DNA from: Anaerolineaceae bacterium UBA5311
GTDB taxonomy: Bacteria > Chloroflexota > Anaerolineae > Anaerolineales > Anaerolineaceae
Assembly (NCBI GenBank): GCA_002411175.1
Contig: DHRN01000083.1
Coordinates: forward strand, 779 to 22,391
DNA: 21,613 bases
Reading direction: 5' to 3'
This document shows positions 1 through 7,996 of the stretch, piece by piece (position 1 is the stretch's first letter; every line of letters begins with the position of its first letter). The notes beneath the pieces were generated by a model. It had not been told where the DNA came from. It saw nothing but the letters and a program-made list of their open reading frames with translations, and did not search any database. The translations under genes were made by a program, and so were the position numbers.

Positions 1-2
1 AA

Positions 3-63
3 CCCCCTCAATCTCGCCCTACAGCTACTCGCGGGACGGCATATCAGCCGTCCCCAAATTGAG
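3..63. repeat. Palindromic non-coding element at the left edge
   Basis: A perfect 8-bp stem (33-40 with 47-54, GGGACGGC/GCCGTCCC, 6-nt loop) sits inside outer arms CTCAAT (7-12) and ATTGAG (58-63). The minus strand of 9-22 reads GTAGGGCGAGATTG, and the same 14 bases recur at 21492-21505, so this is probably one copy of a dispersed genomic repeat cut by the window edge. No ORF covers it. A role as a terminator for a gene left of the window is possible, but no T-tract follows on either strand. Confidence 0.45.
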
Positions 64-145
64 AATTCCTGCCCGCTTACACACAGCCCACCTCAACAAC
101 AACTACGTGATAGAATCTCTCAAACTACAACAAAGGTAAAAAACT

Positions 146-1861
146 ATGGAAAGAACAGTCCCAATCCGCTCCTCTGAAGAAATCGACCTCTACCTGCGCA
201 CAATCTACTCACTGCTGCGCTCGACCAACGAAGTCAACATCCGCACGCTCGAAGGAGTCCACGCGAGTACAGATTCTTCCCTGCATATGAACGCGCATGG
301 CGATCAGCCCGATACCTCAGCACTGATCTACACGCTTTTACGTCTTCCATCGGTAATTACCAGGGTCAAAAGGGTCATTTTAGGTCAGTCAGCAAGCAGT
401 TTTACCGAATATGGCTATCCCAATATCGAGACCTGGCAGGAAGTCACTGCCAAAGCCCGGCGCAGAAAATGCTTCTATGATGGGGGGGTTAACTTAACCT
501 GCTATATTGCCTCTCGTTCTGATATCGATGATGTCGTACCCTGTCTAACCGCTTTACAGATCGAATGGAACAAATTGCACTTTCTGCTCAACACGATCGA
601 TCCAACGCTTCTTCAGGAAGCCCTGCCGGCAAATAGCGAAGCTTTCAGGCAGCTCGGCGAGCTTTTACGTGTTTCCGAAGACGACCTCGCCCGTCTCTAC
701 ACAGTTTTGGGCGATCAGTTCACCGAGACCATGGAGATATTCAGATCCCGCCGCGCTGATTTTACTATCCAACTGCTCAGCGGCTCTTTGAACGATTACC
801 GCCGTGCCACGGTCAATTGGTGGAATAACATTGAAGAGAAAGCCCTTCAGCTCAAGGATCGACCGGTCTATTTCGTCTCATCCAACACACACAGCCTGAC
901 CAACCTGCTTTCAGGCTATGCTCTGGGGAAGAAAGATGAACTGCTCAACTATATCAACGAGCACGAACCAGTATTGCAGGCTGAATGGGTGGAAATCAAC
1001 CGAAAGGAGACCCAGTCGAACCCGGAAAACTTTTACTATTACGCCATGAAAAAATACCTCGGAACCGAAACCGGAGAACCGCTTATCGAAGACCAGTTCC
1101 AGTTTGAAAGAAACCGCGGTATCAATCGAATTCCCAGCAGGCACAGCTTTGATGTGGAAGCAAACATCGTCGAGATGGACAAACTCGACCCTTGCACGAT
1201 CGACCCACGCCTTGTCCCTGATGGCTGCGACGATGCGCTTGAATTTCTTTCAAAAAGCAACGCTGTTATCCTAAATATCGACTATCCCCTGGGCTATGCC
1301 GCATATAACCTGCTCACCAAAACCGCTGAGAGCGTCTCTGAGATCCTCGGGATTTACATCATGGGAAAGGCTGCCAGTCTCAACGGTGTGCGTGGAGATG
1401 TGATCATCCCCGAAGTGGTCTATGACGAACACTCCCAAAACACCTACATTTTCGCCAATAATTTCACCGCCAAAGACGTCGCGCCCCACCTTACCTTCGG
1501 AACAGTGTTGGATAATCAAAAAGCAGTCACCGTAATGGGCACCTTTTTGCAGAACAAAAACATCATGGATGTAATCTACCGCGAAGGCTATACCGATATC
1601 GAAATGGAAGCCGGTCCGTATCTTTCCGCGGTCTATGAGCTCTCCCGCCCCCAACGCTATCCTACCAATCAGATTGTCAATCTCAACAAACTTTCTTTCG
1701 ACCTGGGGATTATGCATTACGTATCCGACACCCCCTATACCAAAGGCAAAAACCTGGGCGCCGGCGCGCTCTCCTATTTCGGCATGGATTCAACTTACGC
1801 GGTATCAATAACAATTCTTAAACGAATCATAGCCCTTGAAAGGCATAGAATCGTTTCGTAA
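146..1861 (+). CDS. Uncharacterised protein with C-terminal nucleoside-phosphorylase-like motifs
   Basis: This 571-residue soluble protein has no signal peptide and no membrane segment. I do not recognise a named family with certainty; it may belong to a domain-of-unknown-function family seen in other anaerobes. The N-terminal half is helical and rich in Leu/Glu. The C-terminal part carries GKAASLNGVRGDVIIP (about residues 407-422), which resembles the 'G-AGGL...GDVVIP' segment of the purine/uridine phosphorylase superfamily, and then DIEMEAGPY (484-492), which resembles the substrate-binding 'xMExx' segment of that superfamily. A nucleoside or nucleotide hydrolase/phosphorylase-type activity is therefore an inference. 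The start is an ATG with AAAGG (132-136) nine bases upstream. The gene stands alone on this strand and converges on valS. Being a real gene is near certain; the function is weakly supported. Confidence 0.85.
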   Translation: MERTVPIRSSEEIDLYLRTIYSLLRSTNEVNIRTLEGVHASTDSSLHMNAHGDQPDTSALIYTLLRLPSVITRVKRVILGQSASSFTEYGYPNIETWQEVTAKARRRKCFYDGGVNLTCYIASRSDIDDVVPCLTALQIEWNKLHFLLNTIDPTLLQEALPANSEAFRQLGELLRVSEDDLARLYTVLGDQFTETMEIFRSRRADFTIQLLSGSLNDYRRATVNWWNNIEEKALQLKDRPVYFVSSNTHSLTNLLSGYALGKKDELLNYINEHEPVLQAEWVEINRKETQSNPENFYYYAMKKYLGTETGEPLIEDQFQFERNRGINRIPSRHSFDVEANIVEMDKLDPCTIDPRLVPDGCDDALEFLSKSNAVILNIDYPLGYAAYNLLTKTAESVSEILGIYIMGKAASLNGVRGDVIIPEVVYDEHSQNTYIFANNFTAKDVAPHLTFGTVLDNQKAVTVMGTFLQNKNIMDVIYREGYTDIEMEAGPYLSAVYELSRPQRYPTNQIVNLNKLSFDLGIMHYVSDTPYTKGKNLGAGALSYFGMDSTYAVSITILKRIIALERHRIVS

Positions 1862-1962
1862 GCCCGGATTTCGCGAAGAATCAAACCAGGCATTACGCCG
1901 GAGGTGCCGCCATCTCAACTTAACCTCATCTTTTCACAGGATGGGGTCGGACGAGTTCATAA

Positions 1963-1996
1963 GAAAATGGGAATGTCGCGTTACATTCCCATTTTC
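1963..1996. terminator. Convergent hairpin between the 571-aa gene and valS
   Basis: A perfect 14-bp inverted repeat (1963-1976 with 1983-1996) with a 6-nt loop lies between the two convergent stop codons. The arms are AT-rich at the base (GAAAA/TTTTC). Read from the minus strand, the hairpin begins only 9 bases after the valS stop codon. No long separate T-tract exists on either side, so efficiency is uncertain, but position and symmetry suit a bidirectional terminator. Confidence 0.7.
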
Positions 1997-2005
1997 GAAA
2001 AACTA

Positions 2006-4693
2006 TTACTTCAAGCGTTCACGCAGCTTCTCTACACTGCTTTTATACCCAGCCAGTTTCTCTCGTTCTGCTTCGATAACCTTCTCGGGGGCTTTTTGGG
2101 CGAAAGGAGAAGAGAGCAATTTTTCCAGCCGTGCGACATGGCTTTCTGCTTCTGCCAATTCTTTTTCCAACCGCTGGCGGTCGTGTTCCCCATCAGTGCT
2201 GGCAGATAAATCCAGGAAGATCTCAATATCTTCCACAACCACCACGGTCAATCCTTGTGTTTCGGTCTTCCCTTGTGAAATAAGAAGCGTTTCCTCATTA
2301 ATCCCTGCCAAATCAACCAACAAATCTTGGTTAAGCTTAAGCATATCAGCTTTGTTTTCGCTCACCAAGATGGCATCGATTTTTTGTCTTGGTTCAACTT
2401 TGTATTCAGAACGAATATTTCGAATAGCGCGGACGATTTCCTGTACCAGTTCGAAATCTTTGATCGCGTCCGCTTCCCATTCTTCCTGGGGCATGCGTTC
2501 CGGCCACCTGGCAATAATCAGGTGTTCTTCCCAGGTGCGCTGCTCGGTATTGATATATTTACTCAATCCACAGGCTTCCTTAAGGTATCCATAAAGCGCT
2601 TCGGTGACATAAGGAGTGAACGGGTGCAACAGACGCAGCATCAAATTAAACACTTCTGCCAGGATCAAGGCAGTATTGGCAGACCGCTCTCCTCCAGCAG
2701 CAAGCTGACGCTTTGAAGCTTCAAGGTACCAATCAGCAAAATCGTTCCAAAGAAATTCGTAAACCTGCTTGCCAGCTTCACCAAACTGGTAATTTTCGAA
2801 GAGATTGTTGACACTATTCACCGTCTGTTTGGTGCGCGCCCAGATCCACGCATCAGCCAGGGTCCATTCAGGTTTATCGCCGCTTGGTTCTTTCATATTG
2901 TTAATCGCGTTAATCACGAAACGACCAATATTCCAGGCTTTGTTGGCAAAGTTTCGATTTGCCTCAACTTTCTTCTCTCCCACATTCTGGTCATTACCAG
3001 GGCTCGAGCCTACCACCAGCGTAAAACGCAAAGCATCCGTGCCATATTTGTTCATCAACACCAATGGATCAATGACATTGTTCTTGGTCTTGCTCATCTT
3101 CTGACCTTTATCGTCACGGACCATACCATGCAAATAGACCGTATGAAAAGGCGCCTTGCCGGTAAAGAACAATCCGTCCATTACCATCCGGGCTACCCAG
3201 AAAAAGATGATGTCATAACCGGTTTCCATCATACTGGTTGGATAAAAATATTGATAATCGGGCGTTTCTTCAGGCCAACCAAACACCGAGAAAGGCCACA
3301 AACCTGATGAAAACCACGTATCCAGCACATCCGGGTCTTGTTTCAGAGCTGCAGATCCACATTTTGTGCAGGTCGTCGGGTCATCCCGTGCCACGATCAC
3401 CTCGTGGCAATCCTGGCAGTACCAAACCGGGATGCGGTGACCCCACCACAACTGCCGGCTGATACACCAGTCCTCGATGTTATCCATCCAGTTTAGAAAA
3501 ACTTTAGTAAACCGCTCCGGCACAAAGGTTATTTCACCCTCACGCACCGATTCAGCCGCCATTGCTGCCAGGCTGTCCATTTTCACGAACCACTGAGTCG
3601 AAACCAACGGCTCAACGATCTCGCCTCCGCGCTGTGTTCGCGGCACGTTCATCATGTACGGTTCTTCTTTGATCACCAATCCCGCAGCTTTCATGTCTGT
3701 CCAGATTGCTTTTCTGGCTTCGAAACGGTCCATCCCGGCATAAGGTCCGGCATTTTCGTTGAGTGTGGCATCGTTATTCATAATATTGATTAATTCCAGG
3801 TGATGGCGTTGACCGATTTCATTATCGTGAGGGTCATGCCCCGGGGTGATCTTCAACGCGCCGGTGCCGAACTCCTTGGTCACATAATCGTCAGCGATCA
3901 CCGGGATATTCCTACCCAAAATCGGCACAATTACTTCCTTCCCGATAAAGTTACGGTAGCGTTCATCTTCAGGGTGTACTGCCACGCCACTATCACCAGG
4001 AATCGTTTCCGGGCGGGTTGTCGCCACAGGCAAAAAGTCTCCCGAGCCATCCGCGAGCATATATTTGAAATAATATAGCGTCCCTTGTTCTTCTGAATAT
4101 TCGACTTCAAGGTCCGAGACAGCCGTCTGCAGCCCGGGTGACCAATTAATCATCCTGGGACCCTGGTAGACCAGCCCTTTCTCATAAAGCTGTACAAAAG
4201 CTTCTCTGACCGCGCGCGACAAGCCTTCATCCAGCGTGAAACGCTCGCGCTCCCAGTCACAGGAAGCACCCATCCGTCTCAACTGGTGGGTGATCTCGCC
4301 TCCGTATTTTTCTTTCCACTCCCAGACGCGCTCAACAAACGCCTCGCGCCCGAGCTCTTCACGGCTTGTACCTTCTTTGCGCAGCTGGGTTTCAACCTGC
4401 AATTGCGTGGCAATCCCGGCATGGTCTGTACCCGGAACCCACAAAGTCGGTTCGCCTTTCATGCGATGGTAGCGAATCATGATATCTTCCGTGGTCACAA
4501 ACATCGGATGCCCCAGGTGCAGCGCGCCAGTCACATTGGGAGGGGGAATCACGATGACGAATGGCTCGACAGTAGGATCATGCCCGGGTTGGTTGGGGTC
4601 ATTTGTTGGTTTAAAATAGCCTTTATCTTCCCAAACCTGGTAGATTTTTTCTTCATACTCTTTGAAATCATAAGCTTTTGGCAGTTCAATCAT
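2006..4693 (-). CDS. valS: Valine--tRNA ligase
   Basis: ValS charges tRNA-Val with valine in the cytoplasm. The 895-residue length suits a bacterial ValS. The class I signatures are intact: PPPNVTGALHLGH with HLGH at 59-62, and GQKMSKTKNN with KMSKT at 532-536 (Thr replaces the final Ser, common in ValS). Between them are the editing domain and WCISRQLWWGHRIPVWYC, followed by CQDC...CTKC cysteines that can hold zinc. The C-terminal 60 or so residues form a charged heptad-rich coiled coil (from about GEHDRQRLEKELAEAE), the tRNA-binding arm typical of ValS. The ATG start is preceded by GAGAGG. Expression is predicted to be controlled by the T-box riboswitch directly upstream. The gene is probably monocistronic, because gmd upstream has its own terminator. 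Confidence 0.98.
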   Translation of the reverse strand: MIELPKAYDFKEYEEKIYQVWEDKGYFKPTNDPNQPGHDPTVEPFVIVIPPPNVTGALHLGHPMFVTTEDIMIRYHRMKGEPTLWVPGTDHAGIATQLQVETQLRKEGTSREELGREAFVERVWEWKEKYGGEITHQLRRMGASCDWERERFTLDEGLSRAVREAFVQLYEKGLVYQGPRMINWSPGLQTAVSDLEVEYSEEQGTLYYFKYMLADGSGDFLPVATTRPETIPGDSGVAVHPEDERYRNFIGKEVIVPILGRNIPVIADDYVTKEFGTGALKITPGHDPHDNEIGQRHHLELINIMNNDATLNENAGPYAGMDRFEARKAIWTDMKAAGLVIKEEPYMMNVPRTQRGGEIVEPLVSTQWFVKMDSLAAMAAESVREGEITFVPERFTKVFLNWMDNIEDWCISRQLWWGHRIPVWYCQDCHEVIVARDDPTTCTKCGSAALKQDPDVLDTWFSSGLWPFSVFGWPEETPDYQYFYPTSMMETGYDIIFFWVARMVMDGLFFTGKAPFHTVYLHGMVRDDKGQKMSKTKNNVIDPLVLMNKYGTDALRFTLVVGSSPGNDQNVGEKKVEANRNFANKAWNIGRFVINAINNMKEPSGDKPEWTLADAWIWARTKQTVNSVNNLFENYQFGEAGKQVYEFLWNDFADWYLEASKRQLAAGGERSANTALILAEVFNLMLRLLHPFTPYVTEALYGYLKEACGLSKYINTEQRTWEEHLIIARWPERMPQEEWEADAIKDFELVQEIVRAIRNIRSEYKVEPRQKIDAILVSENKADMLKLNQDLLVDLAGINEETLLISQGKTETQGLTVVVVEDIEIFLDLSASTDGEHDRQRLEKELAEAESHVARLEKLLSSPFAQKAPEKVIEAEREKLAGYKSSVEKLRERLK

Positions 4694-4718
4694 TCTTACC
4701 TCTCAATTTGTTCCTTAT

Positions 4719-4752
4719 TAAAAAAACTTTCGCCTGTAAGAGGGCGAAAGTT
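4719..4752 (-). terminator. Conditional intrinsic terminator of the valS T-box
   Basis: On the minus strand a perfect 10-bp stem (AACTTTCGCC/GGCGAAAGTT, 4752-4743 with 4734-4725) with an 8-nt loop runs straight into a T-run (4726-4720). It lies about 26 bases before the valS start and directly after the T-box core, which can pair with the 5' side of the stem region to form the competing antiterminator. Confidence 0.9.
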
Positions 4753-4945
4753 AACTTCCGTGGTACCACCTCAATTCGCTCCGACTGGAGCGCGCTTTGG
4801 CTGAGCGCTAACGGGCTCTCCCGGGGAGGTCTAATTTCTTTCGATTTCTTCTCCCTGAGTGTTCGGCGACTTCGGTTTGGGGTTACTGTGGGCTTCTCAG
4901 CACCTGCCCTTCTCTGACAGCACCTGCAATCTTACTACTCCGTGA
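4719..4945 (-). promoter_or_regulatory. T-box riboswitch leader of valS
   Basis: The minus strand upstream of valS has the parts of a tRNA-sensing T-box leader in order. A stem I region begins near 4943 (GGAGTAGTAAG, then CAGAGA and GGTGCTGAGAAGCCC). A T-box core, GAGGTGGTACCACGGAA, lies at 4772-4756. A Rho-independent terminator (10-bp stem) lies at 4725-4752. The TGGT inside the core would pair with the ACCA end of a tRNA whose discriminator base is A, as in bacterial tRNA-Val. A candidate specifier codon is GTC (Val) at 4870-4868, just after CCGAA and 5' of the closing strand of stem I. The mechanism known for the family is that uncharged tRNA-Val stabilises an antiterminator and lets valS be transcribed. 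The exact transcript start and specifier were not determined. Confidence 0.9.
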
Positions 4946-5377
4946 ATTTATTTTACACTATATCTCGGGAAAAAAAGAAAGTTATACAAAGAAATGTAAG
5001 ACCTGCATTCAGGTTATACGAAGACTGCAGGGGATTCTACCAATTTCGGGAACGTGCACCGCGCGTTCCGGCGAAGCGATATTGTTGTAGGGAACGTGCA
5101 CCGCACATTCCGGCGAAGCCATCTTGTTGTAGGGAACGTGCACCGCACATTCCGGCGAAGCCATCTTGTTGTAGGGAACGTGGCTCGTCCCGTTCCGGCG
5201 AAGCCATCTTTTCGTAGGGCGAGACGTTTGTATCGTTTTCTGTTGCGTTGATTACGAATTTTCCGGAAGGAGTTGTGTGCTATCCTCTTTTTTGAGTCCT
5301 GACCTGCATACGCCAACTTTAAGGTTTTAAAAAACAGAATTCACTCCCCCAAATTCAGATTCACAAATCTCTGCCCT
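4946..5377. other. Gene-free interval between gmd and the valS leader
   Basis: The valS promoter must lie here, close to the T-box. On the minus strand TATAGT and TAAAAT hexamers occur between about 4950 and 4970, but no convincing -35 partner was found at the right distance. The centre is taken up by the 42-bp repeat array (5048-5226). The stretch 5227-5377 is AT-rich with no credible ORF or structure that I could see. Small open frames that cross the array are kept open by the repeat length, a multiple of three, and do not look like genes. Confidence 0.6.
5048..5226. repeat. Tandem array of four units of about 42 bp, each a potential hairpin
   Basis: Units start at 5048, 5090, 5132 and 5174, each with GGGAACGTG and a later CCGGCGAAGC-type segment. 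Units 2 and 3 are identical over 42 bp, unit 1 differs at a few bases, and unit 4 is 43 bp with a changed centre. Each unit contains an inverted repeat (GGAACGTGC, 3 nt, GCACATTCC in units 2 and 3). In unit 1 all nine pairs can form, one of them G-T. In unit 4 the outer GGAACG/CGTTCC is kept while the middle changes. The array ends in GTAGGGCGAGA (5214-5224), the start of another dispersed repeat of this window. No spacers vary between units, so this is not a CRISPR array. Confidence 0.9.
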
Positions 5378-5405
5378 TCAAAAAAACCCCTCTTTCGAGG
5401 GGTTT
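5377..5405 (-). terminator. Intrinsic terminator of gmd
   Basis: On the minus strand, AAACCCCTC-GAAA-GAGGGGTTT (5405-5384) is a perfect 9-bp stem with a GAAA tetraloop, followed by further T residues to about 5380. It begins 16 bases after the gmd stop codon. It should separate gmd from the valS leader downstream. Confidence 0.93.
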
Positions 5406-5421
5406 GAAATTTTTAACCAGC

Positions 5422-6492
5422 TTACTTATCCATCGTGATGACCTGGTCATCCCAACGGTGCCAACCATCAAACTTCTCATTACAAATCCTGCGTCCTTCA
5501 CCAGGGCAGTGTTCTCCAATTAATTCCAGGTCCGCGTCTACCATGATCCTGACCAGCTCATGAAATTTCACCTTCGGCTTCCAGCCCAGGTTCTGATTCG
5601 CTTTGGTCGGGTCTGCCAGCAGATAATCCACCTCCGTCGGTCGGAAGTAGCGCGGGTCGATTTCGACATACTTATTCCAGTCCAAATCAACATATCCAAA
5701 AGCCTCGTCCAAAAAGTCACGCACAGAGTGCGATTCACCTGTACCAAAAACATAATTGGTCGGGGTTTCCTGCTGCAATAGTTTGTGCATCGCCTCCACG
5801 TACTCTGGCGCATAACCCCAGTCTCGTTTTGAATCCAGATTGCCCAAAAAGAGCTTATCTTGTTTCTTTGCCAAAATCGCGGCGACTGCGCGTGTAATTT
5901 TCCGGGTCACAAAGGTCTCACCGCGCCTTGGGCTCTCATGGTTGAACAAAATCCCATTGACGGTATACATTCCATAACCATCACGGTAGTTCTCCACCAT
6001 CCAATAGGCATACAATTTCGCCACGGCATATGGGCTTTGTGGGTGGAATGGTGTATTTTCATTCTGGGGAGGCTTCGCAGAGCCAAACAGCTCACTGGTA
6101 GATGCCTGGTAGAAGCGTGTACCCTTCCCCAGTCGGCGCACTGCCTCAAGCATTCGCGTGGTGCCCAGTCCGGTCACATCACCGGTATATTCCGGCATAT
6201 CAAACGAAACTCTTACGTGGCTTTGCGCGGCAAGATGATAGATTTCATCCGGTTTAACATCATAGATCACATCGGTCAGGACGCCAGTCGCGCCCATATC
6301 ACCATAATGTAAAAAAAGCCTCGCGCTGCCATTAACTACATGCGGATCACGATAAAGATGGTCGATCCTTTTTGTATTAAACGTGCTCGCGCGGCGGATA
6401 ATCCCATGCACTTCGTAGCCCATGCTTAGTAGATATTCTGCCAGGTAAGAGCCATCCTGACCGGTAATTCCTGTGATAATCGCTTTTTTCAT
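5422..6492 (-). CDS. gmd: GDP-mannose 4,6-dehydratase
   Basis: Gmd converts GDP-D-mannose to GDP-4-keto-6-deoxy-D-mannose, the shared precursor of GDP-fucose, GDP-rhamnose and related sugars for surface polysaccharides. The protein is a 356-residue extended short-chain dehydrogenase. It has the N-terminal NAD(P)-binding GITGQDGSYL (about 8-17), the Gmd-typical IIRRASTFNT, and the catalytic set Thr132/Glu134 (STSELFG) with Tyr155 and Lys159 (YAVAK). I place the start at the ATG at 6492, six bases after GAGG. An in-frame TTG 12 bases upstream lies within or before that ribosome binding site and is less likely. No fucose synthase or reductase gene is adjacent, so the final sugar cannot be named. 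It is divergent from the sugar transporter. Confidence 0.97.
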   Translation of the reverse strand: MKKAIITGITGQDGSYLAEYLLSMGYEVHGIIRRASTFNTKRIDHLYRDPHVVNGSARLFLHYGDMGATGVLTDVIYDVKPDEIYHLAAQSHVRVSFDMPEYTGDVTGLGTTRMLEAVRRLGKGTRFYQASTSELFGSAKPPQNENTPFHPQSPYAVAKLYAYWMVENYRDGYGMYTVNGILFNHESPRRGETFVTRKITRAVAAILAKKQDKLFLGNLDSKRDWGYAPEYVEAMHKLLQQETPTNYVFGTGESHSVRDFLDEAFGYVDLDWNKYVEIDPRYFRPTEVDYLLADPTKANQNLGWKPKVKFHELVRIMVDADLELIGEHCPGEGRRICNEKFDGWHRWDDQVITMDK

Positions 6493-6520
6493 CACGCACC
6501 TCAAATTATTGATATACGAA

Positions 6521-6552
6521 TTGAAAGTATACCCTAATCACTGAGTTATAAT
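6521..6552 (+). promoter_or_regulatory. Possible promoter of the sugar transporter operon
   Basis: A perfect -10 hexamer TATAAT lies at 6547-6552, about 45 bases before the binding-protein start. The best upstream -35-like match, TTGAAA (6521-6526), is 20 bases away, longer than the usual 16-18, so only the -10 is convincing. Confidence 0.4.
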
Positions 6553-6597
6553 TTTATATCAATTTACTTTGCTTTCTAAACCACCAAAGGAGAATAC

Positions 6598-7944
6598 ATG
6601 AAACGCATCCGTAATTTCTTCCTAATTACAACAATTTTTTTGCTCACCTTGACTTCCTGCATCCCGGATACCCCTACAGAAGTTTCCCAGGAACCTGTTG
6701 GAGAAGTGCCTGCGGAACCGGCGGAAGACCTGACCCTGTTAGTCTGGGACCAGTTCTACCGCCCTGAGGAAAGTGCCGTTATCGATCAACTCAACCGGGA
6801 GTTCGAAAATGATCACCCTGGAGTAACAATCGAACGTGAAACCAAGATTCTCGAGGACCTGAAGCTCACCGTAAAATTGGCTCTCGCCGAAGCCGACGGT
6901 CCCGATGTCGCCCAGGTCAACCAGGGGCGCAGCGACATGGGTGCAATGGTCGAAGCCGACCTGCTGCTGCCGCTCAATGAATATCAAACTCAGTATAACT
7001 GGGCAAATGTATTTGGCACGAGCGTTGCCAGCCGCAACAGCTTCACCCCCGATGGAAAAACCTTCGGTCAGGGCAATCTCTATGGTGTCAGCCCGACTGC
7101 TGAAGTTGTCGGTGTTTTCTACAATAAGGGTATTTTCGCCGAAAACGGTTGGTCGGTTCCGACAACTTTTGAAGATTTTGAACAGCTTCTCGCAGATATC
7201 AAAGCCGCTGGTATCACTCCAATCGCGTTTGGCTCACTGGACGGTTGGAATGCCATTCACGAATTTAGCGCCATTCAACACTTGCTCGTTAGCCTTGATT
7301 ACATCAATAATCTCACCTATGGTGTCAATAACGTCTCCTTCGACACTCCGGAAAACATTGAAGCTGCCCGGATTTTTTATGATTGGGCTCAAGCCGGCTA
7401 TTTCACAGACGGTTATTCTGGCATCGGCTACGACGATAGCAACAACCAGTTCAAAGCTGGTGAAGGCGCCATGACCATAACCGGCTCATGGTTTGCCCCT
7501 GAATTGCTGACCGGCACAGACCAGGATTTTGGTTTTTTCCTTTTACCCGGTTTTAGCGGTCAGGCAACCGTGGCGATCGGTGGTGTTGGAATTCCCTATT
7601 CCATACGCAAAACCACTGAGCACCCCGACATTGCCGCAGAGTATCTTAACTGGATGATCAGCCCCCGCGCGGCAGAGCTTTGGGCAGGAATTGGCATGCT
7701 GCCGGCTATGTCTTTGCCCGAAGGCAGCGATGTTGATACCGATAACCTGTTTGGCGAAACGCTCTTCGCCTGGGATACGATCAACACAAATAATGCTGTT
7801 GGTCATTATATCGACTGGGCAACACCGACCTTTTACGACACGCTTGTTGCAGAGCTGCAGAAACTACTCGGTTCTGTCTCGACACCAGCCGAGTTTACTG
7901 TGGCTGTCGAAGCCGATTACGCCCAGTTCCTCCAGGGACAATAA
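6598..7944 (+). CDS. Sugar ABC transporter substrate-binding lipoprotein
   Basis: This 448-residue extracellular binding protein (solute-binding family 1, CUT1-type importer) should capture a sugar or oligosaccharide outside the membrane and deliver it to the two permeases downstream. The N-terminus is a lipoprotein signal: KR, a hydrophobic stretch, then the lipobox LTSC with Cys21 as the lipidated residue, followed by a Pro/Glu-rich linker. LLVWDQFYRPEE, then INDE-type helices, 'GPDVAQVNQGRSDMGAMVEADLLLPL' in shortened form (about 100-125) and the late GVGIPYSI...P-IAAEYLNWM region are typical of the family. The start ATG has AAAGGAG seven bases upstream. An intrinsic terminator after the stop probably makes this the most abundant product of the operon. 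The substrate cannot be read from the sequence. Confidence 0.93.
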   Translation: MKRIRNFFLITTIFLLTLTSCIPDTPTEVSQEPVGEVPAEPAEDLTLLVWDQFYRPEESAVIDQLNREFENDHPGVTIERETKILEDLKLTVKLALAEADGPDVAQVNQGRSDMGAMVEADLLLPLNEYQTQYNWANVFGTSVASRNSFTPDGKTFGQGNLYGVSPTAEVVGVFYNKGIFAENGWSVPTTFEDFEQLLADIKAAGITPIAFGSLDGWNAIHEFSAIQHLLVSLDYINNLTYGVNNVSFDTPENIEAARIFYDWAQAGYFTDGYSGIGYDDSNNQFKAGEGAMTITGSWFAPELLTGTDQDFGFFLLPGFSGQATVAIGGVGIPYSIRKTTEHPDIAAEYLNWMISPRAAELWAGIGMLPAMSLPEGSDVDTDNLFGETLFAWDTINTNNAVGHYIDWATPTFYDTLVAELQKLLGSVSTPAEFTVAVEADYAQFLQGQ

Positions 7945-7956
7945 CAAAAATTCAGA

Positions 7957-7992
7957 CAGACCGGTCACCAATTTGTGATCGGTCTGTTTTTT
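7957..7992 (+). terminator. Terminator between binding protein and first permease
   Basis: CAGACCGGTCAC (7957-7968) pairs with GTGATCGGTCTG (7975-7986): 12 positions with one non-canonical pair and a 6-nt loop, followed by six T (7987-7992). It has every feature of an intrinsic terminator and ends four bases before the permease start codon, so permease expression would depend on readthrough. Confidence 0.88.
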
Positions 7993-7996
7993 CAGA

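Noticed and set aside
2327..2716. Plus-strand open frames inside valS
   Set aside because: They lie wholly opposite a firmly identified valS and show no recognisable protein features.
5048..5216. CRISPR array
   Set aside because: Units are contiguous with no variable spacers, and no cas gene is present.
5014..5316. Open frames on both strands across the 42-bp array, encoding repetitive Arg/Pro/Cys-rich peptides
   Set aside because: The period is a multiple of three, so several frames stay open by repetition alone. There is no good ribosome binding site and the composition is unlike the neighbouring proteins.
6493..6504. Upstream TTG start for gmd
   Set aside because: It would remove the GAGG ribosome binding site that is well placed for the ATG at 6492, and the known family begins at MKKAIITG.
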